Source of the DNA: Phycisphaerae bacterium | GTDB taxonomy: Bacteria > Planctomycetota > Phycisphaerae > UBA1845 > UTPLA1 | Assembly: GCA_030432035.1 (NCBI GenBank) | Contig: JAUIHO010000007.1 | Location: forward strand, 1 to 44,710 | Reading direction: 5' to 3' | Length of the DNA: 44,710 bases | Part shown: positions 24,863-34,742 of the stretch, piece after piece | Layout: each line of letters opens with the position of its first letter | Position numbering within the stretch: the stretch's first letter is position 1 | Program-made: the position numbers and the translations under genes | The notes under the pieces: model-generated | Database searches by the model: none | What the model was told of the DNA's origin: nothing | The model's input: only the letters and a program-made list of their open reading frames with translations

Positions 24863-26521
24863 TTACCGACCGTCATAGGCTTTTAACTTTTCGATCACAA
24901 CGCGCAAAACTGCGCGATTGCGTTCCTCCGTTTCCTTTTCGAGTGCGGCTTCCAACGGCGGCACGTCTGCTGGTACGCCGATCAGGCCGACGGCTTCGGC
25001 GGCGGCGCGGCGTACGTTGGCTTTTTCATCGTCTCGTACGAGTTGCAACAACTTTTTCACCAAGGCATCGACGGCAAGATTTTCGCGAACGATGCATGCG
25101 CCGATGGCCTCGCAGGCGCGGGCGCGCACGCCACCGGACGAGTCGTTGAGACCTTCGAGCAAGACTTCGGCACTGGTTCGCGGATCGCGCCGCGCAGCAA
25201 GGGCGGCGTAGGTCATGCCGCGCACGCGCGAGGATTTGTCGCGTGTGGATCGCTGCAACAACCTAAAATCGGCAGGGTCGGGGCTAAAACCGAGGGCGAA
25301 CATTGATTTCGCACGCGTTTTGGAATTGTCATCTTGCGATAGCTTTAACACGTGCGGTCGATACTGAGCGAGCAATTCGAGATAGGCGGCACGTACGCGA
25401 TCTTGCTCGTCGTAATCGCGCGAACGCATACTGCCGGCCCACGCGACGATGAGGTCGGTCAAGCGCTTGGAGACCTGGGCGAGTGAGAGCGTCGGTGCGG
25501 ATTCGAGTTGCTCGGCCGCTTGGATTTGCAACTCGTTTATGGCAGGTGCCCAGACCGATTCGGGCCATTGTTCGCGATAACCGCGCGTGAGCGCGCGGCA
25601 ACGATCGATGTTGTCGCGTCGCAAAGCGGATAGCGCGTCGGAGAAAACGGTCAGTTGTTGACGCATCAATTCGGTTTGGTCGGACGACAGTGTGGCCAAG
25701 GCGTATAGTTCGGCACTGATGCGCACTTCAAACTTCTCGTTGCCGGTGGGGCGGATGCGTTCATATTCGGCGCGAGCGTCCAACTGTTGCAGGCAGCGTT
25801 TGCCTTTGTTCCAAAGGAATGCGCCTTGGCCCTTTACGAATTTGTGCGTGGCGTGCAACGGGCCTTCGAACCGACCGTCGAGGTAATAGGTGACGAGCGC
25901 AGACGTGCCGGAATCCAATTCTTCGAGTCCCTGATATTCGAAACGCAGCGAGCCTCGGAACCACGGGCTTTCCAGTTGGCGCGTCCAGCGATGTCCGGGT
26001 TCGATGCGTCGCTTACCCCAATGGGCGACATCGAGAAGGCCGCCCATCACAGCTTCGAGCGCCGGCTTTACGCTTGGCGGTTTGAACGGGCTGATCTTGG
26101 GTGTGCGCGTGGTGCTATGTAGATAGGTGCCGCCTGCATCGAGATTGAAGGCGGAGGGCAAGGGCAGAACGCCCATCACTTCGCTGCCACGGGAGAGACC
26201 GATGACGGCCGCCGGAAAGACTTCCATCATCTGATAGGTGGTCGTTGTATTGACGTCTTCGTTTGCGAGGTTGGCCTGGACCCAGCGTGCCGTTTGAAGC
26301 GAGCGCATGGTTTCGATGTAATTGTCGCGCGGTGCGGTGCGCGTGCTGCGCCATTCGAGTTTGTGCACAGTGATAAAGCCGGACGACGTATTGTTGCGAA
26401 AAGTCATCCGCTGGGCCTTGGCGGACCGGCGCGAGGCTTTTTCATCGTCGGCGATTGCGGCGCTACCGACGGCGGTGAGTGCGATGATGACGAGCGCAAA
26501 ATGGCGACGGCGCACGGGCAT
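24863..26521 (-). CDS. Exported protein with C-terminal HEAT repeats
   Basis: A 552-residue protein with a signal peptide (about 1-24). The N-terminal half (about 40-320) is beta-rich and not recognised, though its layout (a long sheet region followed by helices) recalls lipid-binding vitellogenin-type modules; that is a weak resemblance. From about residue 395 the sequence forms HEAT/PBS-type helical repeats, such as RVRGMTYAALAARRDPRTS and GVRARACEAIGACIVRENLA, ending in a coiled-coil-like helix. HEAT arrays bind proteins. It has no clear operon partner. The usual Shine-Dalgarno spacing before the ATG is poor (GGAGG very close), so the true start may be slightly downstream. Confidence 0.75.
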   Translation of the reverse strand: MPVRRRHFALVIIALTAVGSAAIADDEKASRRSAKAQRMTFRNNTSSGFITVHKLEWRSTRTAPRDNYIETMRSLQTARWVQANLANEDVNTTTTYQMMEVFPAAVIGLSRGSEVMGVLPLPSAFNLDAGGTYLHSTTRTPKISPFKPPSVKPALEAVMGGLLDVAHWGKRRIEPGHRWTRQLESPWFRGSLRFEYQGLEELDSGTSALVTYYLDGRFEGPLHATHKFVKGQGAFLWNKGKRCLQQLDARAEYERIRPTGNEKFEVRISAELYALATLSSDQTELMRQQLTVFSDALSALRRDNIDRCRALTRGYREQWPESVWAPAINELQIQAAEQLESAPTLSLAQVSKRLTDLIVAWAGSMRSRDYDEQDRVRAAYLELLAQYRPHVLKLSQDDNSKTRAKSMFALGFSPDPADFRLLQRSTRDKSSRVRGMTYAALAARRDPRTSAEVLLEGLNDSSGGVRARACEAIGACIVRENLAVDALVKKLLQLVRDDEKANVRRAAAEAVGLIGVPADVPPLEAALEKETEERNRAVLRVVIEKLKAYDGR

Positions 26522-26844
26522 GCCTCCAAATCGAGAGATGCGACCGAGACGACCAGCGAGATTGGTCGAACGATGCTGGTTGTGGAGCGGCGGCGGGCAG
26601 GCCTACGCGGCCTGAGGGTTAATTATACGCGCGGCGGGTCGGGTTCCCAAGCGGTGAGGGGGGGTAAATGGCGTATGCATGATTCGAATACATTGTTGTT
26701 GGGGCTAGATTGACTCGGTTTTGAAGATTGCTGGTGAGGCAACCCTCCCCTAACCCCTCGCTGCAAGGGAGGAGAACTGGGCCGCCTATCCCACATCGAT
26801 TTGGCTATGCTTTTTCCGAATTCGCTATGCTGTTACCGAATCCG
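26522..26844. other. 323-bp spacer with two kinds of repeat, no gene seen
   Basis: It lies upstream of the HEAT-repeat gene and beyond the stop of lgt. It holds a copy of the CCCTCCCC/TGCAAGGGAGG palindrome at 26743-26776 and a 20-base tandem repeat at 26801-26860 whose last part runs into lgt. Confidence 0.65.
26743..26776 (+). repeat. CCCTCCCC-type palindrome, further copy
   Basis: CCCTCCCCTAACCCCTC followed by CTGCAAGGGAGG; related to 24807-24837 and, inverted, to 37175-37206. Confidence 0.65.
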
Positions 26845-26860
26845 TTACGCCTTTCCCGGG
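26801..26860 (+). repeat. Three 20-bp tandem repeat units overlapping the end of lgt
   Basis: Units start at 26801, 26821 and 26841, with consensus TTnGCTATGCTnTTnCCGAA; the first two differ at three positions and the third is degenerate. The lgt stop codon lies in the third unit at 26845. Confidence 0.7.
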
Positions 26861-28029
26861 GCGGACTTGTTTTCTTCCTCGTCTTCGTAGACGAAGGGCT
26901 CGGCGCGTGGGCTGTATTTGGGTAGGCGGTACATCAGCAGCAACCACAGGATGCCCGCAGCCATGGTGACGAGGCTGATCCCCTGCGAGATGGTAACGCC
27001 GCCAAAGGTGTCGAGCGGGTTGTCGGCACGGATCGACTCAAGCACCAATCGCGAAATCGAATAGAGGATCAGGAAGTACCCCAAGACTACTCCGTGGCGC
27101 TTACGGTAATAAAAGATGGTCGACAGCACCCATGCAATCAGGAACGCGTTGACCACGGCATATAACTGAGACGGATGCACCGGTTTGCTGCGATATTGTT
27201 CCGCCAGCGTGTAAAGCTCGGGCACCGTCAGGCCATACTGGGAGGCGTGTTTTTCAACGCGCGCGATCTGGCTCTGTTTATATTTCAGGATCGCATCGAC
27301 GGCGCCTTCGTGCTTTTCCTTGCGGGCCTTATCGACGGCGGCTCGTGTTTCGCCGTTGTCTTCGACTGCCATCTCCAAAAGGTTGGTCGGGAACGGCATC
27401 GCCTCGCCCGATGGCCAGGTGTACACGAGCTCTTTGGGAAGCGTGAGTTGACCGAAGTCGAACTGCTGCCGCATCGCGGGGCTGCCATACGGGAACGTTA
27501 CGGCCCATGGCACGGCGGCGGCTTGGCGATATTCATCGTGTTGATCGAGACAGACCGCACCCCAGCAGCAACCGTTTAAGAAACAACCGATGCGCGTGAT
27601 GGCCAAACCCCATGCCAGTGATGGTAGACAAATGTCGAGATACCACCGTACGGAGGTTTTCGCGAAGAAACGCAGGTAAATGATGCCGGCTGGAATAACG
27701 AGCAAGGGCCCGCCCCAAAATTCGAGGCCACCGTTGGAGAGGTTGAAGATAGCGCCGATGGGGCTGGGCTGATTGGCGAACTTCGTATCCCAGTAGTGCA
27801 GCACGAACATCAGCCGCGCGCCGGCCACGCCGAAGATCAGCGATATAAAGCCGGCGTTAAGCACTACATCGGGGTCGGCCTGCGAACGGTAGGCACGGCG
27901 ACAGGCCAGCCAGATGCCGGAGAGGAAGGCGATCATCATCATGACGCCGTAGCTTTTGACGTCACCGGCCTGTTGAATGCAAGTGGGAAGCCAGTTGGGT
28001 AGGGGGATTTCGATCAGCGTTGGATGCAT
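26845..28029 (-). CDS. lgt: Prolipoprotein diacylglyceryl transferase with long insertion
   Basis: A 394-residue integral membrane enzyme that transfers the diacylglyceryl group of phosphatidylglycerol to the lipobox cysteine of prolipoproteins, the first step of lipoprotein maturation. Family motifs are present: GARLMFVL, GLEFWGGPL, ITRIGCFLNGCCWG and HPSQLYAV. The usual length is about 260-300; here an extra roughly 100 residues (about 170-275) sit between the GCCWG motif and HPSQLY, rich in charged residues and predicted to lie outside the membrane. A similar insertion is common in Planctomycetota Lgt. The secretin-domain protein at 38794 has a candidate lipobox, so there may be a substrate in this window. 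AAAGAGA precedes the ATG. Confidence 0.93.
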   Translation of the reverse strand: MHPTLIEIPLPNWLPTCIQQAGDVKSYGVMMMIAFLSGIWLACRRAYRSQADPDVVLNAGFISLIFGVAGARLMFVLHYWDTKFANQPSPIGAIFNLSNGGLEFWGGPLLVIPAGIIYLRFFAKTSVRWYLDICLPSLAWGLAITRIGCFLNGCCWGAVCLDQHDEYRQAAAVPWAVTFPYGSPAMRQQFDFGQLTLPKELVYTWPSGEAMPFPTNLLEMAVEDNGETRAAVDKARKEKHEGAVDAILKYKQSQIARVEKHASQYGLTVPELYTLAEQYRSKPVHPSQLYAVVNAFLIAWVLSTIFYYRKRHGVVLGYFLILYSISRLVLESIRADNPLDTFGGVTISQGISLVTMAAGILWLLLMYRLPKYSPRAEPFVYEDEEENKSAPGKA

Positions 28030-28138
28030 GGCAGTCTCTTTGAATCCGTTCGCAGTTCACGCAATCAGGTCCGGGCAAATCATCGACAGTTCGCGTACCG
28101 AGTTGCGCGTTTGTCGTAACGCTTTGGTATGCCTGATC

Positions 28139-29044
28139 CTAAGTGCGTTGCGGCGGCAGGTCCACGAGCAGATTGTCAATCAGGCGGGTTTTTCCGATCC
28201 GAATCGCACCCGCCAGTAACACGCGACGGGAGGCTTCGGTCACGGGCTGCAGATTCGTCGCGTCCACGGCCACAAGATAGTCGATTGCGTCCGGCGGCGC
28301 CGGCTGCGCGATCGTCTCGTGCATGACTGTCGCTGCACGTTCGGCGGCGTTGCCGGTTAGGAGCGATTCGCGCCCAGCGGATAGTGCTCGGTATAGGCAC
28401 AACGCCCGCGTTCGTTCGTCGGCACTCAGGTAGGCATTACGGCTAGATAGCGCCAACCCGTCCGGCTCGCGGAGCGTCGGGCATACCACAATCTCGATCG
28501 GATATTGCAGGTCGGTGACCATGCGTTTGATGATTAGCGCTTGTTGCGCGTCTTTTTGGCCGAAGCAGGCGAAATCGGGCGCGACGAGATTGAACAATCG
28601 CGCGACGACAGTGCAGACGCCTTCGAAATGGCCGGGGCGATGCGGGCCACAGAGGCCGGTTGCCAGAGCACCGGGTTGTACGCGCGTTTCGTCGCCCGGT
28701 GGGTACATGGTTTCGTCCGTCGGTGCGAAGACGAGGTCAACACCCGCGTCGGCACATTTGCGATGGTCGTCGGCGAATGGGCGCGGATAGCTGGATAGAT
28801 CTTCGTGCGGGGCGAACTGCGTTGGGTTTACGTAAATACTCACCACAACGAACGCATCGCGCCGTTTGGCGTGTTCGATCAGGCTGAGATGACCGGCGTG
28901 TAGCGCGCCCATGGTCGGTACGAAACCAATGATGTGGCCCTTTGCGCGAGCTTCGGCGACCTTTTTTCGGACTTGTTCCGGGGTCCGGGCCACTGGCAGT
29001 CGCGATTGAAGGTCGAATTCTGTTGTTTCGTGCATTGAGTTCAT
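28139..29044 (-). CDS. panC: Pantothenate synthetase
   Basis: A 301-residue PanC, which joins pantoate and beta-alanine using ATP to give pantothenate for coenzyme A. The nucleotidyltransferase HIGH-type motif is GALHAGHLSLIEHA (about residues 40-53), followed by YVNPTQFAP, KDAQQALII and SSRNAYLS. The start at 29044 (MNSMHETT) gives normal length; an ATG at 29035 is also possible. A longer open frame reaches 29266 but would overlap the divergent dockerin gene and has no ribosome site. The stop lies about 110 bases from the lgt start, so a short operon panC-lgt is possible. Confidence 0.95.
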   Translation of the reverse strand: MNSMHETTEFDLQSRLPVARTPEQVRKKVAEARAKGHIIGFVPTMGALHAGHLSLIEHAKRRDAFVVVSIYVNPTQFAPHEDLSSYPRPFADDHRKCADAGVDLVFAPTDETMYPPGDETRVQPGALATGLCGPHRPGHFEGVCTVVARLFNLVAPDFACFGQKDAQQALIIKRMVTDLQYPIEIVVCPTLREPDGLALSSRNAYLSADERTRALCLYRALSAGRESLLTGNAAERAATVMHETIAQPAPPDAIDYLVAVDATNLQPVTEASRRVLLAGAIRIGKTRLIDNLLVDLPPQRT

Positions 29045-29223
29045 AGAATGCGATTTCGTAACGCAGAGCATCAAGCTTTGATAAACTGTTCGCGATTGGC
29101 GTGCGATGGCACACGTCGTACGCACGTCCGTTATGATATGGTCGGTCGCGTGAGTCCTCAAAACGAGGGGCACGCCGACCGACCACGTCCGTGATCTTCG
29201 ATCGAATCGGGAGGGCTTTAAAG

Positions 29224-30147
29224 ATGATACAGCTACGTATTCGCATGTCTTGTGTTCTTTTCGCACTGTTGATTGCGGCGGTTGCGCCGACGCGTGCGGA
29301 TGAAGTGGTGATCACGCCGGTTCAGGATGGATGCATCGGTACGTTTTACCAATCAATCAACGATGCGACTTGCAGCAATGCGGGGACGTATCTTTTTGTC
29401 GGTAGCACCCAAGCTGCCGGGCCGCGACGGGCGCTGCTGATGTTTGATGTGGCGTCCAACGTTCCGGCAGGCGCGACGATCGATGCGGTTGAGTTGAGCC
29501 TATTTCTGGATCGCGCGCCACCTGGCGGGCCTGATATTGACCTCGGTCTTCACCCGCTTAATGCGGATTGGGGTGAAGGTGCGTCGTCGTCAGATGGCAT
29601 GGGAGAGGGCGGCTTTTTGTCGACCGCAACCCCGGGGGACGTGACGTGGGTATATCGATTTTACCCCGATGTATCCTGGACGAATATTGGCGGCGATTTT
29701 GATGCCACGGCAAGCGCCACCACGACGGTGACGACGACGTTGGGGGATTTCGTTTGGAATACGACGCCGGACTTGGTGGCGGACGTGCAGAGCTGGCTGG
29801 ACAACCCATCGACGAACTTTGGGTGGATGTTGAAGCGACCAGACGACGATGTGATGCCGGATTCTGGACTGGCGCGACGGTTCTTTGCGCGCGAAGTGAC
29901 AGTGGCCTCGCGGCGACCACGGTTGCGCATCACGTTTACGCCAGGTGCGGGTGGTTGCGATGGTGATCTGGGCGATGCCAATGGCGACGGCGACATCGAC
30001 GGGCTCGATGTGCAGGCGTTTGTCGAGTGTGCAACGAGTATTGCAATTCCGACGTTGCCGTGTGCGTGTGCAGATGTAAATGATGACTCGGTCGTGGATG
30101 TGGCCGACGTGGCGATGTTTGCACAGTTATTGTTGGCAGGTAACTGA
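29224..30147 (+). CDS. Exported DNRLRE-domain protein with dockerin-like tail
   Basis: A 307-residue exported protein. A signal peptide (about 1-25) is followed by a DNRLRE domain (about residues 28-225), a beta-rich exported module with RALLMFDVASNVPAGATIDAV and a conserved WNTTPDLVADVQSWL segment. The C-terminus has a dockerin-like calcium pair, GDANGDGDIDGLDVQAF and CADVNDDSVVDVADVAMF. The same dockerin type ends the gene at 9853 and the one at 32636, so one shared binding partner could anchor several proteins; no cohesin is in this window. GGGAGG lies about 9 bases before the ATG at 29224, which is preferred over 29191. Confidence 0.85.
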   Translation: MIQLRIRMSCVLFALLIAAVAPTRADEVVITPVQDGCIGTFYQSINDATCSNAGTYLFVGSTQAAGPRRALLMFDVASNVPAGATIDAVELSLFLDRAPPGGPDIDLGLHPLNADWGEGASSSDGMGEGGFLSTATPGDVTWVYRFYPDVSWTNIGGDFDATASATTTVTTTLGDFVWNTTPDLVADVQSWLDNPSTNFGWMLKRPDDDVMPDSGLARRFFAREVTVASRRPRLRITFTPGAGGCDGDLGDANGDGDIDGLDVQAFVECATSIAIPTLPCACADVNDDSVVDVADVAMFAQLLLAGN

Positions 30148-30187
30148 TTGATTAAGGCGAAGATGATTTTTTGTTGGTTGCGCTAAT

Positions 30188-31054
30188 TCACCAGTGCGCC
30201 GCTAAATCCGAGGCCGCTCGTTGATACCATTCGATGCCCCATTCGTGGAGGCCGTGAAGGAATAACGCGCCGCTGGCGACCGGAGCGATGAGGCCGCAGG
30301 CTTGGATGTATTGCGGCACGGCATTCGGTTCGTTCGCAAAAAACTCCAAGCCGGCATGTTCGTCGCGGCCTTCCGCCTTTTGCCATCGCGCTTCTACTTC
30401 ATCGCTGTCGAGATCTAACCGCGCTTCAAACAACATTTCGGGCTGATGAATTTCTTTATCGCGCAACAGGCCGACGCACGTGAGGTCGATCAGTTCGTCA
30501 CGGCCGATTGCGAGTTCCTCTTCAATTTCACGGCTGACTGAGGCGAACGGATCGATGGTCCCATCGGGCAGGCGGTCGGCTTCTTCAAATGCGCCACCGA
30601 ACGTGTGCACATGATTCGCGTGATACGAGACCTTCGCGGATCGGCGACCGTAGCAGATTTGATGGTCGGCCGTGATCAGCGTGGCGGTGGTGCCGACGGG
30701 GTTGGAGAAATGATCCCATCCGAACTCGGCCAGCCGATGATGATTGAATAGGTTGGTGCCAACGAAATCGCGATAGCACGTCGGCCCAACGGTGAGTGTG
30801 AAGCGGGGTTGGCCGGATGGATCGGTGTCGACGGTGTGGTCGACGTAGCGCAGCAGCGTTCCGTTGAAGAGCAGGCGATCGTGCTCGCGAGCGAGGGCGA
30901 TCTGCTTGTCCCATTCGGCGGTGATGAGTGCGTCGAGCGTGTCATTGGTGGGGCGCTCGCGCTTGTCAAACTGGACGTGCACTTGGTCGGGGCCGAATCG
31001 ACCCTCGGCGTCGATTTCGAATGGCAGCGACGGAATGTTGAGATTAAAAAACAT
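30188..31054 (-). CDS. NUDT22-like Nudix protein
   Basis: A 288-residue protein resembling NUDT22-type Nudix hydrolases. The TVGPTCYRDFVGTN segment (about residues 90-104) matches the N-terminal NUDT22 motif, and a divergent Nudix box appears as GGAFEEADRLP then SREIEEELAI, where the expected glycine after the glutamates is alanine. NUDT22 splits UDP-glucose or UDP-galactose into UMP and the sugar 1-phosphate. The substrate here is an inference from that resemblance. The gene is convergent with the dockerin gene, 40 bases apart, and no terminator hairpin is visible between them. Confidence 0.7.
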   Translation of the reverse strand: MFFNLNIPSLPFEIDAEGRFGPDQVHVQFDKRERPTNDTLDALITAEWDKQIALAREHDRLLFNGTLLRYVDHTVDTDPSGQPRFTLTVGPTCYRDFVGTNLFNHHRLAEFGWDHFSNPVGTTATLITADHQICYGRRSAKVSYHANHVHTFGGAFEEADRLPDGTIDPFASVSREIEEELAIGRDELIDLTCVGLLRDKEIHQPEMLFEARLDLDSDEVEARWQKAEGRDEHAGLEFFANEPNAVPQYIQACGLIAPVASGALFLHGLHEWGIEWYQRAASDLAAHW

Positions 31055-31224
31055 TATTGAGTGCCTAAAGTGTTTCTGTAAATGGAGTTACGATTTCGGT
31101 GCTTTGTTCGGGTGGTTCTCGGTCTGCGTAAACGATTGATTTTGATGTCGCCTGTAATACAATGTAATCAGGTCCGCCTCGCCCATTCCCGGGTAATGCG
31201 AATCAATCTGCCTAGCTGATTTCA

Positions 31225-31527
31225 ATGTCCAAAGACATGCGACACATCCTGGGATTCCTCGGCGTGGCAGCGATGCTATTCGTTGTGCTCGGCGGTGCCA
31301 ATCTGCTGCACCACGATCACGGCCATTGCTGCGCCTCGGAACCGGTCGAAGAACCCTGTCATATCTGCTTCGTCATCATCAGCACTGTCATTTCGTTGGT
31401 GGCCACGATTTGCTTCGGACGATTTGGTCCCGCGGCGAATCGTTTTCCACACGTCACGTCTCAGGTCCCAACGGTCGGGCGCTGTTTGCTGCCCGTCAGT
31501 GGGCCGCGCGCGCCTCCGCGTGGGTAA
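31225..31527 (+). CDS. Small His/Cys-rich membrane protein, unknown function
   Basis: A 100-residue open frame with a hydrophobic N-terminal helix (about residues 8-28), a dense metal-binding-like cluster HHDHGHCC then CHIC (about residues 29-48), and a second hydrophobic helix after it. The pattern resembles small DUF2946-type metal-associated membrane proteins, but the match is only to the general layout. No good ribosome site precedes the ATG at 31225; an internal ATG at 31237 is possible. The C-terminal part is arginine/proline-rich and less convincing as protein. Treat as possible. Confidence 0.5.
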   Translation: MSKDMRHILGFLGVAAMLFVVLGGANLLHHDHGHCCASEPVEEPCHICFVIISTVISLVATICFGRFGPAANRFPHVTSQVPTVGRCLLPVSGPRAPPRG

Positions 31528-31864
31528 TTCGGACGGGTCATTGCGCCTTGGCAGAATCGAGTGATGGTTTCTACCGTCTGGGCGTTGCCGAGATGCATTG
31601 CGCGTGCGCTTGTAGAAGCATTCAACGGAAGCGGTTGAGCGCGATACTGCGGTGCCAAAGACCTATCTAACTGTCCGATCTCACGTTGCAAAACTCCATC
31701 GATAACCCTACACAAGTATTCGTGCATGTTGCCGGTCATTGCTGGTGTCGTTATCACAATTGGTGACGAGCGCCTTGCGGACTGTGCTGTCGATTTGCTG
31801 ATCGCACACTGCATGCACGAACGAACATTGCAAATCTACGCCTTTTGACAAAAGGAGTAGTTCG
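31528..31864. other. 337-bp spacer before the pseudopilin gene
   Basis: I see no gene, repeat or clear hairpin terminator here. The ribosome site AAAGGAG at 31853-31859 belongs to the pseudopilin gene. Confidence 0.5.
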
Positions 31865-32620
<756 letters not shown>

Positions 32621-32635
32621 GGAAGGCACGCAGCC

Positions 32636-34573
32636 ATGTGTTGTTTTTCTTTTCACCGAATGTCCATCGCGATGTTCGCATTGGGAATCGTTGCGATCTC
32701 GTCGCAACGGGCGAGCGCGCAGAACGCTTGTTGCTTACCGAATGGTAGCTGTCAGGTGTTGCTCGAAGCCGACTGTCTGGCAGCGGCCGGCGCTCCACAG
32801 GCTGATGCGACATGTAACTTTATCAGTTGCAAGCCGCACATTGTGTTGGGTGTTTGCGGCGGTGAACCGACCGGCGGCGATGTTGATGCATGCCCCAATG
32901 GCGACGGCGCTTCGCTCAAGCTTTTTGACGCGAGCAACGTGCAAGGCATTGCGGGTGATGGCCCCGGTGTTCCGACCGGCGCGATCATACCCGTGCGTCG
33001 AATCAATCCTGCCAGCACGAGTGGCGTGAATATCTACCGTCAACCTGAGTTCGGTGGCTATTCGTACGGCACCCGTTCGCTCGCGGATATCGGCACTGAT
33101 TATGCGGCCGCGCCGTATTTTCCGGCGTTGAGCAAGCTGCCCGGGTCAGTGTTTTCGTTTGAGATTCAAACGGAGCGCATCGGCTACAGCGATCCGGCCG
33201 AATTCGCTTACTACAGCGTGTTCGGTTTGCCGCTGATGGTGAACGATGGCGACAGCGCGTTCTTCGGCGATCAGGGCGATGCCCACTTCCATCCGTTTTG
33301 GCTCATGCGCCGACCGGGCTTGGTGAGTTGGACGTATCGCTATACGTCGAATGTCGCGTTTGAAGATTCCGATCCGATTACGCACTACTGGACGTCGGTG
33401 CCGGGTCGCGGTGAATACGTACCGTTCGACATGACGGGCGTGTTTAACGCGGACTTGGTCGATAGCGATAACGCGGACGCGCCGGTTTCGTTTGATGGCG
33501 CGGGTAGCTTCTGGTTGCTCGACGGTCATTTCGGAACCGACGCGGGCTTGCCGAGCGATGGTATTCTCGACGCGTTTCAACTCGGCGGTGTTGATGGTTC
33601 GTTATTGAGCGGTGAGAGTGCCAATGCGCTGTTCGATAACGGTAGCTTATCGTCGTCGGCCGTGATCGATTTGGTCGCGAGCGGTCAGGACGATCAATAC
33701 CTAAGCGTTGAGTTGCTGATTGCCGCGTCGGGGAGTTTCTCGTCGGCGGATTCGTTGAACGTGACGTTGCAATATGCCGACGGCACCAATCAGGCCGTTG
33801 CGATCAAACGTCGTCCGCAGAATCTGTGGCTCGACTATCGCATGTTGGATGACTGGCAGCAAACGGCGATGCCAAAGCCGATTCTGGCAGTGGGGCCGAC
33901 TGGTGATAACAGCACCGGCTTCGCACGCAGCAACGGAAGCGGCGTTGATGCAGTAGCGGGCGAGAATTTCTATCTCTTCCGTGCGCATACCGTCGCATTT
34001 GATAGCAAAACGCTTAACGCGATTTCGATTGCGGATTACACCGGCAACGGCAATGTTGCGATCTTCGCGGCGCTTGGCATCAAGAAGGCGCCGCTTGAGA
34101 TTGTGACGGATACGTTGCCAGATGCGGTCGAAGGCCAACCGTACTCGGTCATGATCGACGCGTTGGGTACGCCGCCGTTTAAGAACTGGGCCGTTTCGCC
34201 GTTACCGACCGGATTGATTTTCGATGAGGTAACTGGCGAAATATTCGGCACGCCCTTCGCGGGCACGGCCGCCGGTTCACCTTATCAGATCACCATCGAT
34301 GTCGAAGATAGCATCAACGATTTCGATGTTAATTACCCGCCCGAGTCGGCGACCAAAGTGCTGATGCTGACGATTACCACCGGCAGCTCGGCGGCAGACG
34401 TCGACGACGACGGCGATGTGGATTTGGTCGACGCGCAACTGCTTAGCGGTGTGCTCGTCGGCAACATCACGGAGATGGCCAATCCGGTTGTCTTCGAACG
34501 CAGCGATATCAATGGCGATGAAGCGCGCGATGGCAACGACATTGCGGCGTTTCTCGCCGAACTGGGTGGTTAA
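32636..34573 (+). CDS. Large exported protein with Ig-like module and dockerin tail
   Basis: A 645-residue exported protein. After a signal peptide (about 1-28) comes a Cys-rich CCLPNGSC motif, repeatedly seen at the start of planctomycete exported proteins, then a long beta-rich region (about 80-480) not recognised. Residues about 490-590 hold an Ig-like He_PIG-type module (PYSVMIDALGTPP, then GLIFDEVTGEIFGTP). The C-terminus carries two dockerin-like calcium loops, DVDDDGDVDLVDAQLL and DINGDEARDGNDIAAF. AGGGAAGG lies about 9 bases before the ATG. It is translated from the same operon as the pseudopilin, so secretion by a type II-like route is possible but unproven. Confidence 0.85.
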   Translation: MCCFSFHRMSIAMFALGIVAISSQRASAQNACCLPNGSCQVLLEADCLAAAGAPQADATCNFISCKPHIVLGVCGGEPTGGDVDACPNGDGASLKLFDASNVQGIAGDGPGVPTGAIIPVRRINPASTSGVNIYRQPEFGGYSYGTRSLADIGTDYAAAPYFPALSKLPGSVFSFEIQTERIGYSDPAEFAYYSVFGLPLMVNDGDSAFFGDQGDAHFHPFWLMRRPGLVSWTYRYTSNVAFEDSDPITHYWTSVPGRGEYVPFDMTGVFNADLVDSDNADAPVSFDGAGSFWLLDGHFGTDAGLPSDGILDAFQLGGVDGSLLSGESANALFDNGSLSSSAVIDLVASGQDDQYLSVELLIAASGSFSSADSLNVTLQYADGTNQAVAIKRRPQNLWLDYRMLDDWQQTAMPKPILAVGPTGDNSTGFARSNGSGVDAVAGENFYLFRAHTVAFDSKTLNAISIADYTGNGNVAIFAALGIKKAPLEIVTDTLPDAVEGQPYSVMIDALGTPPFKNWAVSPLPTGLIFDEVTGEIFGTPFAGTAAGSPYQITIDVEDSINDFDVNYPPESATKVLMLTITTGSSAADVDDDGDVDLVDAQLLSGVLVGNITEMANPVVFERSDINGDEARDGNDIAAFLAELGG

Positions 34574-34593
34574 TACGCCCTTGCCAATGAAAA

Positions 34594-34635
34594 GCAAACA
34601 TCTTGTGTTTGCATGTCGGCAGTGTGTTGCTGCCG
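34594..34635 (+). terminator. Two tandem small hairpins after the dockerin gene
   Basis: Stems GCAAACA/TGTTTGC (7 bp, 34594-34612) and CGGCAG/CTGCCG (6 bp, 34617-34635) lie 21 bases beyond the stop codon. There is no T-run, so termination would need another factor. Confidence 0.3.
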
Positions 34636-34742
34636 GCGATTGACTGAAAACATCAATTTTCATCTTGGCAAATTTGGCTGAGATGGAGGTGACCATAATA
34701 AGTTCTCACCCACATGGGAGTAGGACAGAATAGGAAGAAGCG

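Noticed and set aside
29044..29266. Longer panC start
   Set aside because: It would overlap the divergent dockerin gene and has no ribosome site.
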